A stretch of DNA of 64,000 nt from Niallia circulans. Lineage in GTDB: Bacteria; Bacillota; Bacilli; Bacillales; Cytobacillaceae. Location of the stretch: NCBI RefSeq assembly GCF_003726095.1, contig NZ_CP026031.1:1550001-1614000 (forward strand), written 5' to 3'. The notes under the pieces are model-generated. The model was not told the origin of the DNA and ran no database searches. It saw only the letters and a list, made by a program, of their open reading frames with translations. The translations under genes and the position numbers were made by a program. The stretch's first letter is position 1, and the number at the start of each line of letters is the position of its first letter. Shown here in pieces: positions 17,200 through 27,875 of this stretch.

Positions 17200-17888
17200 T
17201 CAAAATTATAATTCTTACCATTATTACTTATGTGCTTTATCGAATAGCAAAAGCATGTTATAAAAAATATAATATGCCGCTATTTCACCCATTGTTAGTT
17301 ACCCCTATCTTGCTGATCTTATTTATTACTGTTTTTCATATTCCAGCAACGACTTATATGGAATCAGCCCAGCCATTAACCCATTTATTGGGTCCGGCGA
17401 CTATCGCTTTTGCTGTTCCTATTTATAAAAATTTACATTTATTAAAAAAGCATTTTTCCATTATTATTGTCAGTGTAACAACAGGCACTTTAGTCGCCAT
17501 CTTTTCATCCTATTTATTATCTATTTTGATTCGTTTAAATAATGATTTTATTATGAGTATTTTACCACGTTCCATAACTACCCCTATTGCTATTGTTGTT
17601 TCAGAAGAAATCGGTGGTTTGCCAACATTAACAACGATATTCGTCATTATAACAGGGGTTCTTGGAGGAATTATAGGTCCATATGCAATAAAATGGCTAT
17701 CCCTTCGATCTCCCATTGCAAAGGGCCTAGCGCTTGGAATGGGAGCGCATGGAGTTGGAACATCAAAAGCAATGGAATTTGGTGAACAAGAAGCGACCTT
17801 CTCGACATTAGCCATGATATTAGCAGCGTGGATTACTGTCCTATGGGGTACATCCTTAATTCCATTAATGCTTAATTTGACTGTATAA
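17196..17888 (+). CDS. cidB: CidB/LrgB membrane protein
   Basis: A 230-residue polytopic protein of the LrgB family. Family blocks are visible: LLGPATIAFAVPIYKN, RSITTPIAIVVSEEIGG, and LGMGAHGVGTSKAMEFGEQEATFS near the C-terminal end. It works with CidA as a holin-like pair in the cytoplasmic membrane. Its ATG overlaps the cidA stop (ATGA type), so the pair is translationally coupled. A strong hairpin 50 bases downstream closes the operon. Confidence 0.92.
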   Translation: MIKIIILTIITYVLYRIAKACYKKYNMPLFHPLLVTPILLILFITVFHIPATTYMESAQPLTHLLGPATIAFAVPIYKNLHLLKKHFSIIIVSVTTGTLVAIFSSYLLSILIRLNNDFIMSILPRSITTPIAIVVSEEIGGLPTLTTIFVIITGVLGGIIGPYAIKWLSLRSPIAKGLALGMGAHGVGTSKAMEFGEQEATFSTLAMILAAWITVLWGTSLIPLMLNLTV

Positions 17889-17939
17889 TTAAGCAAGTTT
17901 TTGGTACAAGAAATAAATTTTAGCTTCGCTATTACTATC

Positions 17940-18002
17940 GCAGCCTTCATACACTTTGCTCTTCACATGATAAGCGAAGTGTATGAAGGCTGCACTCTTT
18001 TT
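17940..18002 (+). terminator. Terminator after cidB
   Basis: A 17-base perfect inverted repeat (17940-17956 and 17977-17993, GCAGCCTTCATACACTT) with a 20-base loop is followed by ACTCTTTTTTCC. It is the first of four long inverted repeats in a row. Confidence 0.8.
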
Positions 18003-18045
18003 CCAACTAAAAAAGTTTTATCCATTCAGTATTAAAATTGAAAAA

Positions 18046-18099
18046 ATGGTGCTAGAGACACTCTCCTGGCTTTAGGAGTCTAGGTGTCTCTAGCACCAT
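18046..18099 (-). terminator. Long hairpin with minus-strand T run
   Basis: ATGGTGCTAGAGACAC (18046-18061) and its exact complement (18084-18099) enclose an inner CTCCT/AGGAG stem. On the minus strand the stem is followed by TTTTTTCAATTTT, so it fits a minus-strand terminator. Confidence 0.65.
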
Positions 18100-18156
18100 A
18101 GTGTATATGATAAAAATGATCCAAAGAGCTCAAACAAAAATGTTTGCATTTATATA

Positions 18157-18224
18157 TTTATTTGCGTTTATTTTAAGCTGGAATATATTTATTTAAGTCC
18201 CAGCTTAAAATAAACGCAAATAAA
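18157..18224. repeat. 25-base perfect inverted repeat
   Basis: Bases 18157-18181 and 18200-18224 are exact inverted copies (core GCGTTTATTTTAAGCTGG) around an 18-base AT-rich loop. No T run follows on either strand, so it is not an ordinary terminator. Its origin is unknown; a remnant of a small mobile hairpin element is possible. Confidence 0.85.
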
Positions 18225-18236
18225 AAAATCTCCATC

Positions 18237-18285
18237 GGTGGATAAGACCTCACAAGATTATCCACCCAGAAAATCTTGTGAGGTC
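18237..18285. repeat. Two overlapping inverted repeats
   Basis: GGTGGATAA (18237-18245) can pair with TTATCCACC (18258-18266), and GACCTCACAAGATT (18246-18259) can pair with AATCTTGTGAGGTC (18272-18285). The two stems share bases and so are alternatives or a pseudoknot. It lies 26 bases downstream of the minus-strand gene that starts at 18520. Confidence 0.75.
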
Positions 18286-18310
18286 CATCCTATTTTGGAA
18301 AATTCCTTTT

Positions 18311-18520
18311 TTATTTTGAATATATACTATTATTATTAACCACTTGAAGCTCTCTAGTTGTTTTTACCATGTCACTTCCGCAGATTGGGCACTTTGGTGT
18401 CTCACTGCTTTTAAAATTATCACGGATCCAACATTTACACGTATCTGATGTACAATCCCAAACCACCACTTCTTCTTTAACAATTTCTTCATTATTTCTT
18501 CTACCAAATCCCATTGCCAA
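18311..18520 (-). CDS. Cold-inducible YdjO-like zinc-finger protein
   Basis: A ~69-residue protein of the YdjO family, which B. subtilis induces on cold shock. Cys pairs CTSDTCKCW and CPICGSDM could bind one zinc, and the spacing WDCTSDTCKCWIRDNF fits the family. GGAGGTG stands 8 bases before the TTG at 18520; an ATG two codons later is also possible. Its position next to cold-shock protein and cshA genes supports a cold role. The gene is followed by a series of hairpins. Confidence 0.82.
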   Translation of the reverse strand: MAMGFGRRNNEEIVKEEVVVWDCTSDTCKCWIRDNFKSSETPKCPICGSDMVKTTRELQVVNNNSIYSK

Positions 18521-18529
18521 ATGAAGCAC

Positions 18530-18951
18530 CTCCAGGAAGCTAATTATTTGTTAAAACTTTAGTTTTCCATCTCTGTTCATAAAAAGTAAAACATTACTTC
18601 TACAAACTCATTCAAGAACTACAAAACGAAAGTCTTAACAGGATAAAATAAAAAACACTTGTAAACCAGAGAAAAACATTAAAAAATCCCTAAACAAGTG
18701 TAAACAAAAAATATAATCTAAAAACTAAAATCTAATATTAAATATACCATATACTAATAAAAATGTCAAACAGTTTATTATGCCATACTTTCTACCTCCA
18801 ATGCAAATATTATTTTAAAAACTACTTTATTTTTTTTAAATCGATTCGCCCCCTAAAAGGAATACAATTAGCTATTCTGACTTTAATATGATATTATTTT
18901 CAAAGTGAAAGTACTATAATATTGTTTTGAATTTATTGGAGGTTTATAATA
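18530..18951. other. AT-rich intergenic region
   Basis: About 420 bases without a credible gene. It is strongly A/T biased and must hold the divergent promoters of the YdjO-like gene and the DUF6509 gene. A loose inverted repeat (ACACTTGT near 18657 and ACAAGTGT near 18697) is the only structure I see. Confidence 0.5.
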
Positions 18952-19239
18952 GTGAACATTAAAGAATATACAGTTGAGGAAATTAAAGATCCTACCGGCA
19001 TCCTTGCTGGCCAGCGTTTTGAATTTTTCCTTACTGTTGAGTTTGATGAGGAAGATGAATTAGCAAATGAAGATCATTTACAAATAAAAATCTTATTTTC
19101 TGTGGACGACAATGGTTCCCATATATTGAATTATCATTTTTATGATAGCTTAGAAAATAAATATTTGGATTATGGTTTAGAGGAAGATGAATTAGCAGAA
19201 ATACAAGCATTTTGCAAGCAACATTATTTAGAGGATTAA
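18952..19239 (+). CDS. DUF6509 family protein
   Basis: A 95-residue acidic cytosolic protein. The opening IKEYTVEEIKDPTGILAGQR followed by EFFLTVEF, and the end with AEIQAFCKQ, fit the DUF6509 family of Bacillus proteins, which is without known function. It starts with GTG after TTGGAGG. It has a bidirectional terminator in common with the next convergent gene. Confidence 0.72.
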   Translation: MNIKEYTVEEIKDPTGILAGQRFEFFLTVEFDEEDELANEDHLQIKILFSVDDNGSHILNYHFYDSLENKYLDYGLEEDELAEIQAFCKQHYLED

Positions 19240-19277
19240 TATTAAACCAATTCCGTTCAAATGGAATTAAGCTAATA

Positions 19278-19306
19278 AAGCTGGAGAAAATAATCTCCAG
19301 CTTTTC
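19278..19306. terminator. Bidirectional terminator
   Basis: AAAGCTGGAGA and TCTCCAGCTTT form an 11-base stem with a 6-base loop and a TTCTCTTT tail. It lies between convergent genes. Confidence 0.88.
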
Positions 19307-19309
19307 TCT

Positions 19310-19705
19310 TTATACTTCTACCAATTTTCCATCCTCTACAATATGGTGCATTAAATGAGCCAGATAGTGAATAGGACCAAAGTCTTCTTCTTCCTCTTCT
19401 TCGCCTTCTTCATACTGGAGATCATTTAGGTGCAGGGCAACAAATTGATAAAAATCTTTTAATTGAAAACTAAAGCATGCTGTTGGTTCTTCCTTTTCTT
19501 CTTCATATTGCAGGACTAAGTATGATTCTTTACCTTGTTCGTCTTCAGCGTCAAAATATATAAAGAATCCGATATTTGTATCTAATTCAAATAATTGACG
19601 TGTACCGCCACTGGTAACACGATTAAAATCATCTTCACTTAGTTTTTGCACAATCATTTGGTCTACTCCATCTTCTACATGAAAATTCACCGTAAATTCT
19701 TTCAT
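19310..19705 (-). CDS. Acidic hypothetical protein
   Basis: A 131-residue very acidic protein with a run of Glu/Asp near residues 100-112 (EEGEEEEEEDF). No domain is recognised; the alternating FTVNFHVEDGVDQM start suggests a beta-rich N-terminus. AGAGGTG lies 6 bases before the ATG at 19705, which I prefer to the GTG three codons upstream. It shares a terminator with the DUF6509 gene. Confidence 0.7.
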   Translation of the reverse strand: MKEFTVNFHVEDGVDQMIVQKLSEDDFNRVTSGGTRQLFELDTNIGFFIYFDAEDEQGKESYLVLQYEEEKEEPTACFSFQLKDFYQFVALHLNDLQYEEGEEEEEEDFGPIHYLAHLMHHIVEDGKLVEV

Positions 19706-19877
19706 GTTATGCACCTCTTTCTTTCTCTATATCATTTAACAGATCAAAACAAACTGAACTTTAAACCCAATATGAATCACAACTCAATGATCCGCTAAGA
19801 AACAAACATCAAGCAAATTCATTTAGGCTTGATGAAAGTATTCTTTCTTATTTTATCCAAATAGCATTCATTTAGCA

Positions 19878-19905
19878 AAAAAAAGAGCCCCGTAGGACTC
19901 TTCCT
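19878..19905 (-). terminator. Terminator of cold-shock gene
   Basis: On the minus strand AAGAGTCC-TAC-GGGGCTCTT is followed by a run of eight T, directly after the cold-shock gene. Confidence 0.85.
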
Positions 19906-19911
19906 TACATT

Positions 19912-20112
19912 TTATAGTTTTGTTACATTAACAGCCTGTGGTCCGCGGCTGCCTTCTTCTATATCAAAATTAACTTCTTGACCTTCGTCTAAAGTTTTGA
20001 ATCCTTCTGTTTGGATCGCAGAATAATGAACAAATACATCTTCTCCGCCATCTACTTCGATAAATCCAAAGCCTTTTTCTGAATTAAACCATTTTACTTT
20101 ACCTGTTGCCAT
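19912..20112 (-). CDS. Cold-shock protein (CspA family)
   Basis: A 66-residue single-stranded nucleic acid binding protein. Both RNA-binding motifs are intact: [12 protein letters not shown] at about residues 6-17 and VFVHYSAI at 25-32. It acts as an RNA chaperone. The ATG at 20112 follows AGGAGG. It is the last of a cold cluster on the minus strand (csp, cshA, csp) and differs from the second copy at 22.2 kb mainly in acidic residues. Confidence 0.95.
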   Translation of the reverse strand: MATGKVKWFNSEKGFGFIEVDGGEDVFVHYSAIQTEGFKTLDEGQEVNFDIEEGSRGPQAVNVTKL

Positions 20113-20269
20113 TTTTTTATTGCCTCCTAGATTTAAATAACAAGGATATATCCTATCCTTCATTTACCTAGTTTCCCCAATTTATTTCATTTAAAACGTT
20201 GAAACATCAAATACCAATATTTTCTTCCAAATAAAAGGGAAACCACGGTATAAAGTAAGCTATAAACGA

Positions 20270-21727
20270 TTACTTACTTCTGTTACGACTTCTAGGTCTT
20301 CTATCACCAGAAGAGTTCGGGCGTTTTCTATCATAGCTGCCGCGTTCTCCCCCACGATCAGAACGACGTCTGCGATTACCGCCGCCAGATCGGTTATCTT
20401 TTTTCTTTGAACGCAATGGCTCAACAGCCGTTAATTTAACTGGTGTAGCATCTGGCTCTTTTGTAAGAAGCTTTAATGCTGCTGCAAGAAGTGTTACAGA
20501 ATCGGTTTCTTCTAATAAGCCTTCTGCAACTCGCTTATACTCTGCATAGTCATTTTCTTCAATTGTTTTTGCAATTTTACTAATTGTTGCTTGTTGGTTT
20601 CCAGCTAACACATCTGTTAGAGAAGGAATTGGCTTTTTCGTCATTGATTTCTTCGTAACATTTTCAATAATACGTAAATGATCAAGTTCTCTAGGAGATA
20701 CAAATGTTACAGCTAGTCCTTTTTTACCAGCACGTCCTGTTCTACCAATTCGGTGAACATAGCTTTCTGGATCTTGTGGGATATCAAAGTTATAAACATG
20801 AGACACACCGCTAATATCAAGGCCTCTAGCTGCTACATCTGTTGCTACCATGATATCAATGCTTTGTTCCTTGAAACGGCGAATAACTTGGTCACGTTTA
20901 CCTTGTGGAATATCACCGTGAATTCCTTCTGCAGAGTATCCACGTTTAATAAGGCCTTCTACCACTTCATCGACACGTCTCTTCGTACGACCAAAAACAA
21001 TAGCTAGTTCAGGTGATTGAATGTCCAGCAAACTGCATAACACATCGAATTTTTGACGCTCTTGCACTTCGATATAATGTTGCTCAATGTTTGTAACAGT
21101 CATTTCTTTTGCCTTCACTCTTACTACTTGAGGTTCAACCATAAATCTTTCTGCAAGGCTTTGAATTCTTTTCGGCATTGTTGCTGAAAACAATAATGTT
21201 TGACGAGAATCTGGCGTTTCACTTAAAATCCTTTCAATATCATCAATGAATCCCATGTTAAGCATTTCATCCGCTTCATCAAGAACAATCATTTTTAAAT
21301 CTTGTAAGCGAATTGTTTTACGTTCAATATGGTCAATTAATCGACCAGGTGTAGCCGCAATAATTTCCGGCTTCTTTTTTAGCCCACGAATTTGGCGGTT
21401 AATGTCTTGCCCACCATATATTGGCAATGTACGGATTCCTTTTACAGAGCCGATACGATTTAATTCTTCTGCTACTTGGACTGCTAATTCTCTTGTTGGA
21501 GCAATTACTAGTCCTTGAACTGCTTTGCCAACCTCAATTTTCTCTAGTAAAGGCACACCAAAGGCAGTTGTTTTACCAGTACCTGTTTGAGCTTGTCCAA
21601 TCATGTCCTTACCTGATAATGCAATCGGAATCGCCTGCGCCTGAATTGGTGTTGGCTCTTCAAATCCCATATTTGATAATGCTTTTTCTAAACTGCTGCT
21701 TAATTTAAAATCTGAAAAAGTTGTCAA
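20270..21727 (-). CDS. cshA: DEAD-box RNA helicase CshA
   Basis: A 485-residue ATP-dependent RNA helicase that takes part in RNA decay with the degradosome, ribosome assembly and cold adaptation. Helicase motifs in order are: Q motif GFEEPTPIQ, Walker [27 protein letters not shown], then RGLDIS and [10 protein letters not shown]. The C-terminal tail (from ~430) is Arg/Gly/Ser rich, as in CshA. Translation starts with TTG, 8 bases after AAGGAGG. It lies between two cold-shock protein genes, which supports the cold role. Confidence 0.95.
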   Translation of the reverse strand: MTTFSDFKLSSSLEKALSNMGFEEPTPIQAQAIPIALSGKDMIGQAQTGTGKTTAFGVPLLEKIEVGKAVQGLVIAPTRELAVQVAEELNRIGSVKGIRTLPIYGGQDINRQIRGLKKKPEIIAATPGRLIDHIERKTIRLQDLKMIVLDEADEMLNMGFIDDIERILSETPDSRQTLLFSATMPKRIQSLAERFMVEPQVVRVKAKEMTVTNIEQHYIEVQERQKFDVLCSLLDIQSPELAIVFGRTKRRVDEVVEGLIKRGYSAEGIHGDIPQGKRDQVIRRFKEQSIDIMVATDVAARGLDISGVSHVYNFDIPQDPESYVHRIGRTGRAGKKGLAVTFVSPRELDHLRIIENVTKKSMTKKPIPSLTDVLAGNQQATISKIAKTIEENDYAEYKRVAEGLLEETDSVTLLAAALKLLTKEPDATPVKLTAVEPLRSKKKDNRSGGGNRRRRSDRGGERGSYDRKRPNSSGDRRPRSRNRSK

Positions 21728-22178
21728 TACTTTTTCCTCCTTGTTATTGTACTCCGTTGATTGATATTCCTTAGAATATAGGGCCAGAAATGTCGTAGGA
21801 TAGGATCTTTATCATTTTAAATGAATGGATTCCACTAATTTTAGCGCATGATTACTCTTATATAGACCTTAAAACACCGCCCTATTATTAGGGACATTAT
21901 TTGTTTAGAAAATACCAACCTAGAGTGTATTGTTTTATTTTGTTATAAATATATACTCTCCATTTTATTTCACTTTTTTTCATTTTCCAAAACATTAAGG
22001 TAAATAGGATCAATTAAAAGCCTGCATACCATACTTTAGTGGGAAATTATGTGGTTTTTTAACGGATGAATATAATGAAGTTGATGGAGAATTTTTATCT
22101 AAATGCCAATCTAAGCCATTTATTTTCGTTATTCTTCCTTTCACTGAAAAACAAAGCTTTATGTGAAACATCATTAAA
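21728..22178. other. Intergenic region upstream of cshA
   Basis: About 450 bases without a supported gene. It should contain the cshA promoter and a long leader. A short inverted repeat (CCCTATTATTAGGG near 21881) is visible. A plus-strand frame from 22066 crosses the terminator of the next gene and is not credible. Confidence 0.5.
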
Positions 22179-22216
22179 AAAGGTGATGCATTTTGAAAGG
22201 CATCACCTTTTTTTGT
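22179..22216. terminator. Terminator of cold-shock gene
   Basis: AAAGGTGATGC (22179-22189) and GCATCACCTTT (22200-22210) form an 11-base stem with T runs on both strands. Confidence 0.9.
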
Positions 22217-22224
22217 TTTTTTTA

Positions 22225-22425
22225 TTAAGCTTTAGTTACGTTAGAAGCTTGTGGTCCACGGTTACCTTCAACGATTTCAAAAGTTACGTCTTGGCCTTCT
22301 TCTAAAGTTTTGAAACCTTCTGTTTGAATTGCAGAGAAGTGAACAAATACGTCTTGACCTTCAGAAGACTCGATGAATCCAAAACCTTTTTCTGCGTTAA
22401 ACCATTTTACTTTACCTGTGTTCAT
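22225..22425 (-). CDS. Cold-shock protein (CspA family)
   Basis: A 66-residue cold-shock domain protein with [12 protein letters not shown] and VFVHFSAI motifs, close to the B. subtilis Csp proteins. It binds single-stranded RNA. GGAGG precedes the ATG. The message has a long structured leader, as is usual for cold-controlled csp genes, and a strong terminator. Confidence 0.95.
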   Translation of the reverse strand: MNTGKVKWFNAEKGFGFIESSEGQDVFVHFSAIQTEGFKTLEEGQDVTFEIVEGNRGPQASNVTKA

Positions 22426-22507
22426 TGTAAAACCTCCAAAAATGTGTTACACACTAAGCACCTAATATAACTTTTAGGAATCGATACGTCATTTAACATG
22501 AAAAAGC

Positions 22508-22557
22508 CGTAGCTGAAATGATGTAGAAGAAAATCGCCTACATACGTTGCAGCTACG
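22508..22557 (-). promoter_or_regulatory. Structured leader of the cold-shock gene
   Basis: CGTAGCTG and CAGCTACG (outer) and ATGTAG and CTACAT (inner) build a long two-part hairpin ~85 bases before the gene. Csp leaders often change fold with temperature; the same role is likely here. Confidence 0.6.
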
Positions 22558-22684
22558 ACCACCTTATCCTTAAAACATATACCGAACTTAATTGCGTTAC
22601 ATTTATAATATAATTTTTTTGCGTTTTTGTCAATAACGTTTTCAAAACTTAAGAAATTTCATATTCTATTGTTTGATTTCATTA

Positions 22685-23527
22685 TTACTCGATTGCTGCT
22701 TCTGCAGAATCAACCGTATGCTTTAACAGCATACTAATCGTAACTGGTCCAACTCCTCCAGGAACTGGGGTGATGGCAGAAGCTTTTTCTAAACAAGCTT
22801 CATAATCAACATCTCCAATATTGCCTTTATTATAGCCAGCATCCAAAATAACAGCACCTGGTTTAATCCATTCACCTTGAATAAAATTAGGTTTTCCAAC
22901 AGCAGCAATCACAATGTCTGCCTGTTTGACATGATCTTCTAAATGAACCGTTCTCGAGTGGCAGGTTGTCACCGTTGCATCTTTATTTAAAAGCAATGCA
23001 GAAACAGGCTTCCCTAAAATCGGACTACGCCCTACTACTACAGCGTGTTTCCCATTAACTTCTATATTATAATGCTCCATAATTTTCATTATAGCTGCTG
23101 GAGTACAGGATGGATATTTACCAAATCCTAAAGCTGTTTGCCCATATCCAAAACTAGTAACACCGTCTACGTCTTTCTCAATCGCAATTGCTTCAAATGC
23201 TTTCCGTTCGTCTATATGGCTTGGAACGGGATGTTGTAAAAGAATGCCATGCACCTTTTCATCGTTATTTAATGAATGAATCGTTGCTAACAATTCTTCT
23301 GTCGTTGTTTGTTTATCTAAATGAATTTTTCTTGAATCTATGCCGAGCTTTGCACACGCATTTCCTTTCATTCGTACATACGTTGCGGATGAAGAATCAT
23401 CGCCAACTAATATCGTTGCCAAGCATGGAGTAATCCCTTTTTCCTTTAAAGCACTTATTCTTCCTTTTAATTCGTCCTTTACTGCATTTGCTACTACATT
23501 TCCGTCTAAAATTAATTTTTCCGACAT
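22685..23527 (-). CDS. folD: Bifunctional methylenetetrahydrofolate dehydrogenase / cyclohydrolase
   Basis: FolD interconverts 5,10-methylene- and 10-formyl-tetrahydrofolate, supplying one-carbon units for purine synthesis. The 280-residue protein has the substrate Lys region YVRMKGNACAKLGI, the NADP motif VVGRSPILGKP at about residue 165, and the C-terminal PVPGGVGPVT. GGAGG precedes the ATG. A ZTP riboswitch with terminator lies in its leader, so it should be made when 10-formyl-THF is short and ZTP builds up. Confidence 0.96.
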   Translation of the reverse strand: MSEKLILDGNVVANAVKDELKGRISALKEKGITPCLATILVGDDSSSATYVRMKGNACAKLGIDSRKIHLDKQTTTEELLATIHSLNNDEKVHGILLQHPVPSHIDERKAFEAIAIEKDVDGVTSFGYGQTALGFGKYPSCTPAAIMKIMEHYNIEVNGKHAVVVGRSPILGKPVSALLLNKDATVTTCHSRTVHLEDHVKQADIVIAAVGKPNFIQGEWIKPGAVILDAGYNKGNIGDVDYEACLEKASAITPVPGGVGPVTISMLLKHTVDSAEAAIE

Positions 23528-23546
23528 GTATATACCTCCTGGTAAA

Positions 23547-23646
23547 TTATAAAAAGAAGTGCTTTATGCCCTTCTGCCCAGACGACCGGCTATACATATA
23601 CACAGCTCCCATATGGTTATTTCCATTTATGTCGTCAGTCACTATG
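23547..23646 (-). promoter_or_regulatory. ZTP (pfl) riboswitch with terminator, upstream of folD
   Basis: On the minus strand the conserved parts appear in order: GTGACTGACG (23633-23642), a small ATGG...CCAT hairpin with GGGAGC, then GCCGGTCGTCTGGGCA ending at 23575. GACGAC pairs with GTCGTC to close the domain. Right after it AGAAGGGC...GCACTTCT forms a hairpin followed by TTTTT. Binding of ZTP/ZMP would prevent termination and allow folD expression. Confidence 0.85.
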
Positions 23647-23760
23647 TATTGATAAGTTCATTTGTATCATATCATAGCTCCCTTTTAAAGAAAATAATCT
23701 TCCCATTATTTTCTTATAATAATAGAGGAAAGTACCAGATCAGCTTTATCAAATAAAAAA

Positions 23761-24436
23761 GGACCTTTAAATCTGATGATCAACTCAGATTTAAAGGTCC
23801 CATTCGTGTATTCATCGATTGAATACAATTAAGCAATGCATATATTTAAGGAAATACACATCTATTAAAATGGTGTAATGCCTAAAACAACGAAAGCCCT
23901 ACCTCTCTTTCATCCTTACGGTTCCTAGACCGTGCCAGTGTGAATTTAGGGTGAATTGTGCAGAACACAAAAATACATTTTCGAAAAAATAATGGAAGGA
24001 TTAATCCGCATTAGGAAGGATTTAAATGTGTTTTTGAAGATAAATGGAGTGTAATTGTTTTGAATGCTATTATATAGTTGTTCCGTTTACTTATAAATTT
24101 CTTGTTACTTTACACAATAATTCTACAAAATTCTGTTAAACCTCAAATACATACAAGGAACATCTTATCGCAAAATTTGCTTATAGTCAACCATTAGTTT
24201 CCCTATTTTTGTAAAAACATTATTTTGTGGATGGTAAAATCGTTATTCTTACTATTATCAATCTCCATTTCATACACTTAATTACCACAATTTGATCAGT
24301 GCGATTCCTGGCGTGTTGTTAGCTAGAGGCGACTGCATGAATCACATAAGCGCGTCACCTCCAGCTAACCAACCTATCATATATTTTAAGAAATTTCGTT
24401 TTAATGAGGATAGCCTTATTCCCTATTAACTTTCAA
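23761..24436. other. Gap between glpD and folD with a minus-strand terminator
   Basis: GGACCTTTAAATCTGA and its exact complement (about 23761-23800, 16-base arms) end in TTTTTTATTT on the minus strand, ~640 bases after glpD. Between them I see no protein gene. An imperfect inverted repeat (GTTAGCTAGAGGCGAC and GTCACCTCCAGCTAAC, near 24318-24371) lies close to the glpD end. The distant terminator hints at an untranslated RNA; see findings. Confidence 0.5.
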
Positions 24437-26092
24437 TTATCCTGCGAACGGTACAGTTGCTTTGTGTATTTCCTTTTCTAGTTCGGCTGTTAAAGTGTTA
24501 GTCCTTTCGACGCTCCAATCATAATATTCTGCCATGTATTCAATTACCGCATCTTTTACTTCCTTTACTTTTGCAATATCAAATAGCAGCATTCCTGTCC
24601 GTCTGAGGAGTACATCTGTCGGAGTCATTGCAAATTCATATTCCATTGCATAGTGAATTCGTGCAAGTAGGACCGGAGAAAGTTCTTCATGTTTCCCGCT
24701 TAAATCCTTCGCAAGTTCATAAAGAATAGGAGCATTACTGCCATATAGTCTTGCAATTTTTTCTGCTTCCTCTTTTAAGAGTCCTCCATTCATTCCTTTT
24801 GTTAAGATATCCTGGATATACGCAGAAAACCCTTTTGAACCACCGACATCTCCACCGGAAATTGGCATTGTCTTTGTCATACATTGTTTAAATGATTTCC
24901 CCGTCTTCTCTTGCAATCTAGCGGAAACAAGATTAACAACTGTTTCAGCCATTTTACGATAACCAGTTAATTTCCCTCCAGCAATAGTAATAAGTTTACT
25001 GTCAGACTCCCAGATTTCATCCTTTCGAGAAATTTCGGATGGATCTTTTCCATCTTCCAAAATCAACGGTCTCACTCCCGCCCAGCTTGACTCCACATCT
25101 TCTGCGGAAACAGAGATCGAAGGAAACATAAATTTAATTGCTTCTAAAAGATAATCTCTATCTTCTTTCGACATCGATGGATGAATGGGATCTTCACTAT
25201 AAAAAGTATCTGTTGTCCCAACATATGTTTTGCCATCCCGCGGAATGGCAAAAACCATCCTCTTATCTGGTGTATCAAAATAAATTGCTTGTTTTAAAGG
25301 AAATACAGATTGATCAATAACTAAATGAACCCCTTTTGTCAGCTGAAGCGTTTTTCCTTTTCGGCTTCCATCAATCGTTCTTAATGTATCAACCCATGGT
25401 CCAGTTGCATTTACCACGACATTGGCATAAATGGGGTAAACCGCATTAGAGATAAGATTTCTAACTTCTACGCCTTCTATTTTACCGTTTTTATCATATA
25501 GGAAGTTCTCTACTTTCGTATAATTTATCGCCGTTGCACCACAATCAACTGCCTTTTTCATTACTTCCACAGTCAGGCGACTGTCATCTGTGCGATATTC
25601 CACATAATATCCTCCACCTTTAAGCCCATCTTTCTTAATTAATGGTTCTTTCGCAAAGGTTTCTTCTTTCGATAGCATTTTTCTACGTTCCGTCTTTTTC
25701 ACTCCAGCAAGAAAATCATATACTCTTAAACCGATATTGGTGGAAAATTTACCAAACGTTCCTCCTTGGTGCAAGGGAAGTAACATCCATTCTGGTGTAG
25801 TTACATGTGGTCCATTTTCATACACCACTTCTCTCTCTTTCCCTACTTCTGCAACCATCTTCACTTCGAATTGCTTTAAATAGCGGAGACCTCCATGAAC
25901 GAGCTTTGTTGATCTGCTTGAAGTTCCTGCTGAAAAGTCCTGCATTTCTACAAGAGCAACTTCCATTCCTCTTGCTGCGGCATCTAAAGCGATACCCGCT
26001 CCTGTAATGCCTCCCCCGATAACTAACACATCAAATTTATTATTCATTAACTGTTGTTGCATTTTTTCTCTACTACTTGGCTTCTTTTGCAA
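24437..26092 (-). CDS. glpD: Aerobic glycerol-3-phosphate dehydrogenase
   Basis: GlpD is a membrane-associated flavoprotein that oxidises glycerol-3-phosphate to dihydroxyacetone phosphate and passes electrons to menaquinone. The 551-residue protein begins its FAD domain with VLVIGGGITGAGIALDAAARG, and has SSRSTKLVHGGLRYL and the C-terminal helical domain of the family. It starts with TTG, 8 bases after GGGAGG. Its own leader contains a GlpP-type terminator, so it is expressed apart from glpFK but in the same regulon. Confidence 0.96.
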   Translation of the reverse strand: MQKKPSSREKMQQQLMNNKFDVLVIGGGITGAGIALDAAARGMEVALVEMQDFSAGTSSRSTKLVHGGLRYLKQFEVKMVAEVGKEREVVYENGPHVTTPEWMLLPLHQGGTFGKFSTNIGLRVYDFLAGVKKTERRKMLSKEETFAKEPLIKKDGLKGGGYYVEYRTDDSRLTVEVMKKAVDCGATAINYTKVENFLYDKNGKIEGVEVRNLISNAVYPIYANVVVNATGPWVDTLRTIDGSRKGKTLQLTKGVHLVIDQSVFPLKQAIYFDTPDKRMVFAIPRDGKTYVGTTDTFYSEDPIHPSMSKEDRDYLLEAIKFMFPSISVSAEDVESSWAGVRPLILEDGKDPSEISRKDEIWESDSKLITIAGGKLTGYRKMAETVVNLVSARLQEKTGKSFKQCMTKTMPISGGDVGGSKGFSAYIQDILTKGMNGGLLKEEAEKIARLYGSNAPILYELAKDLSGKHEELSPVLLARIHYAMEYEFAMTPTDVLLRRTGMLLFDIAKVKEVKDAVIEYMAEYYDWSVERTNTLTAELEKEIHKATVPFAG

Positions 26093-26196
26093 AGTAAAAC
26101 CCTCCCTATATCTTAAAAAACTTGTTAGTTAAATAATTTCCTTACGTTATTCATTCAAAACAATTTGGTTCGTACATGATCTAAACACAAACAAAA

Positions 26197-26247
26197 AGAG
26201 ACCACAAAGCTACATTACCAATTAAACGATAATGCTTTGTGGTCTCT
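26197..26247 (-). promoter_or_regulatory. GlpP-controlled terminator before glpD
   Basis: AGAGACCACAAAGC (26197-26210) pairs exactly with GCTTTGTGGTCTCT (26234-26247), followed by TTTTTGTTTG on the minus strand, in the glpD leader. This is the layout at which GlpP with glycerol-3-phosphate prevents termination. Confidence 0.8.
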
Positions 26248-26357
26248 CCATTTCTCCAGACAAAAAATATTAACTTGTTTTTATTATATCATATTAATCT
26301 ATATATTCATAGTATTTATACTATTTTATTAAACTTTTAAACAGAAAGCTATTCCTT

Positions 26358-27875
<1,518 letters not shown>

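Noticed and set aside
18157..18224. CRISPR repeat pair
   Set aside because: There is only one inverted pair with no direct repeats or spacers, and no cas gene in the window.
22066..22305. Plus-strand frame of 79 codons across the csp terminator
   Set aside because: It overlaps the cold-shock gene and its terminator in antisense, and no start signal is present.
23559..23756. Plus-strand frame of 65 codons upstream of folD
   Set aside because: It runs antisense through the ZTP riboswitch and has no site.
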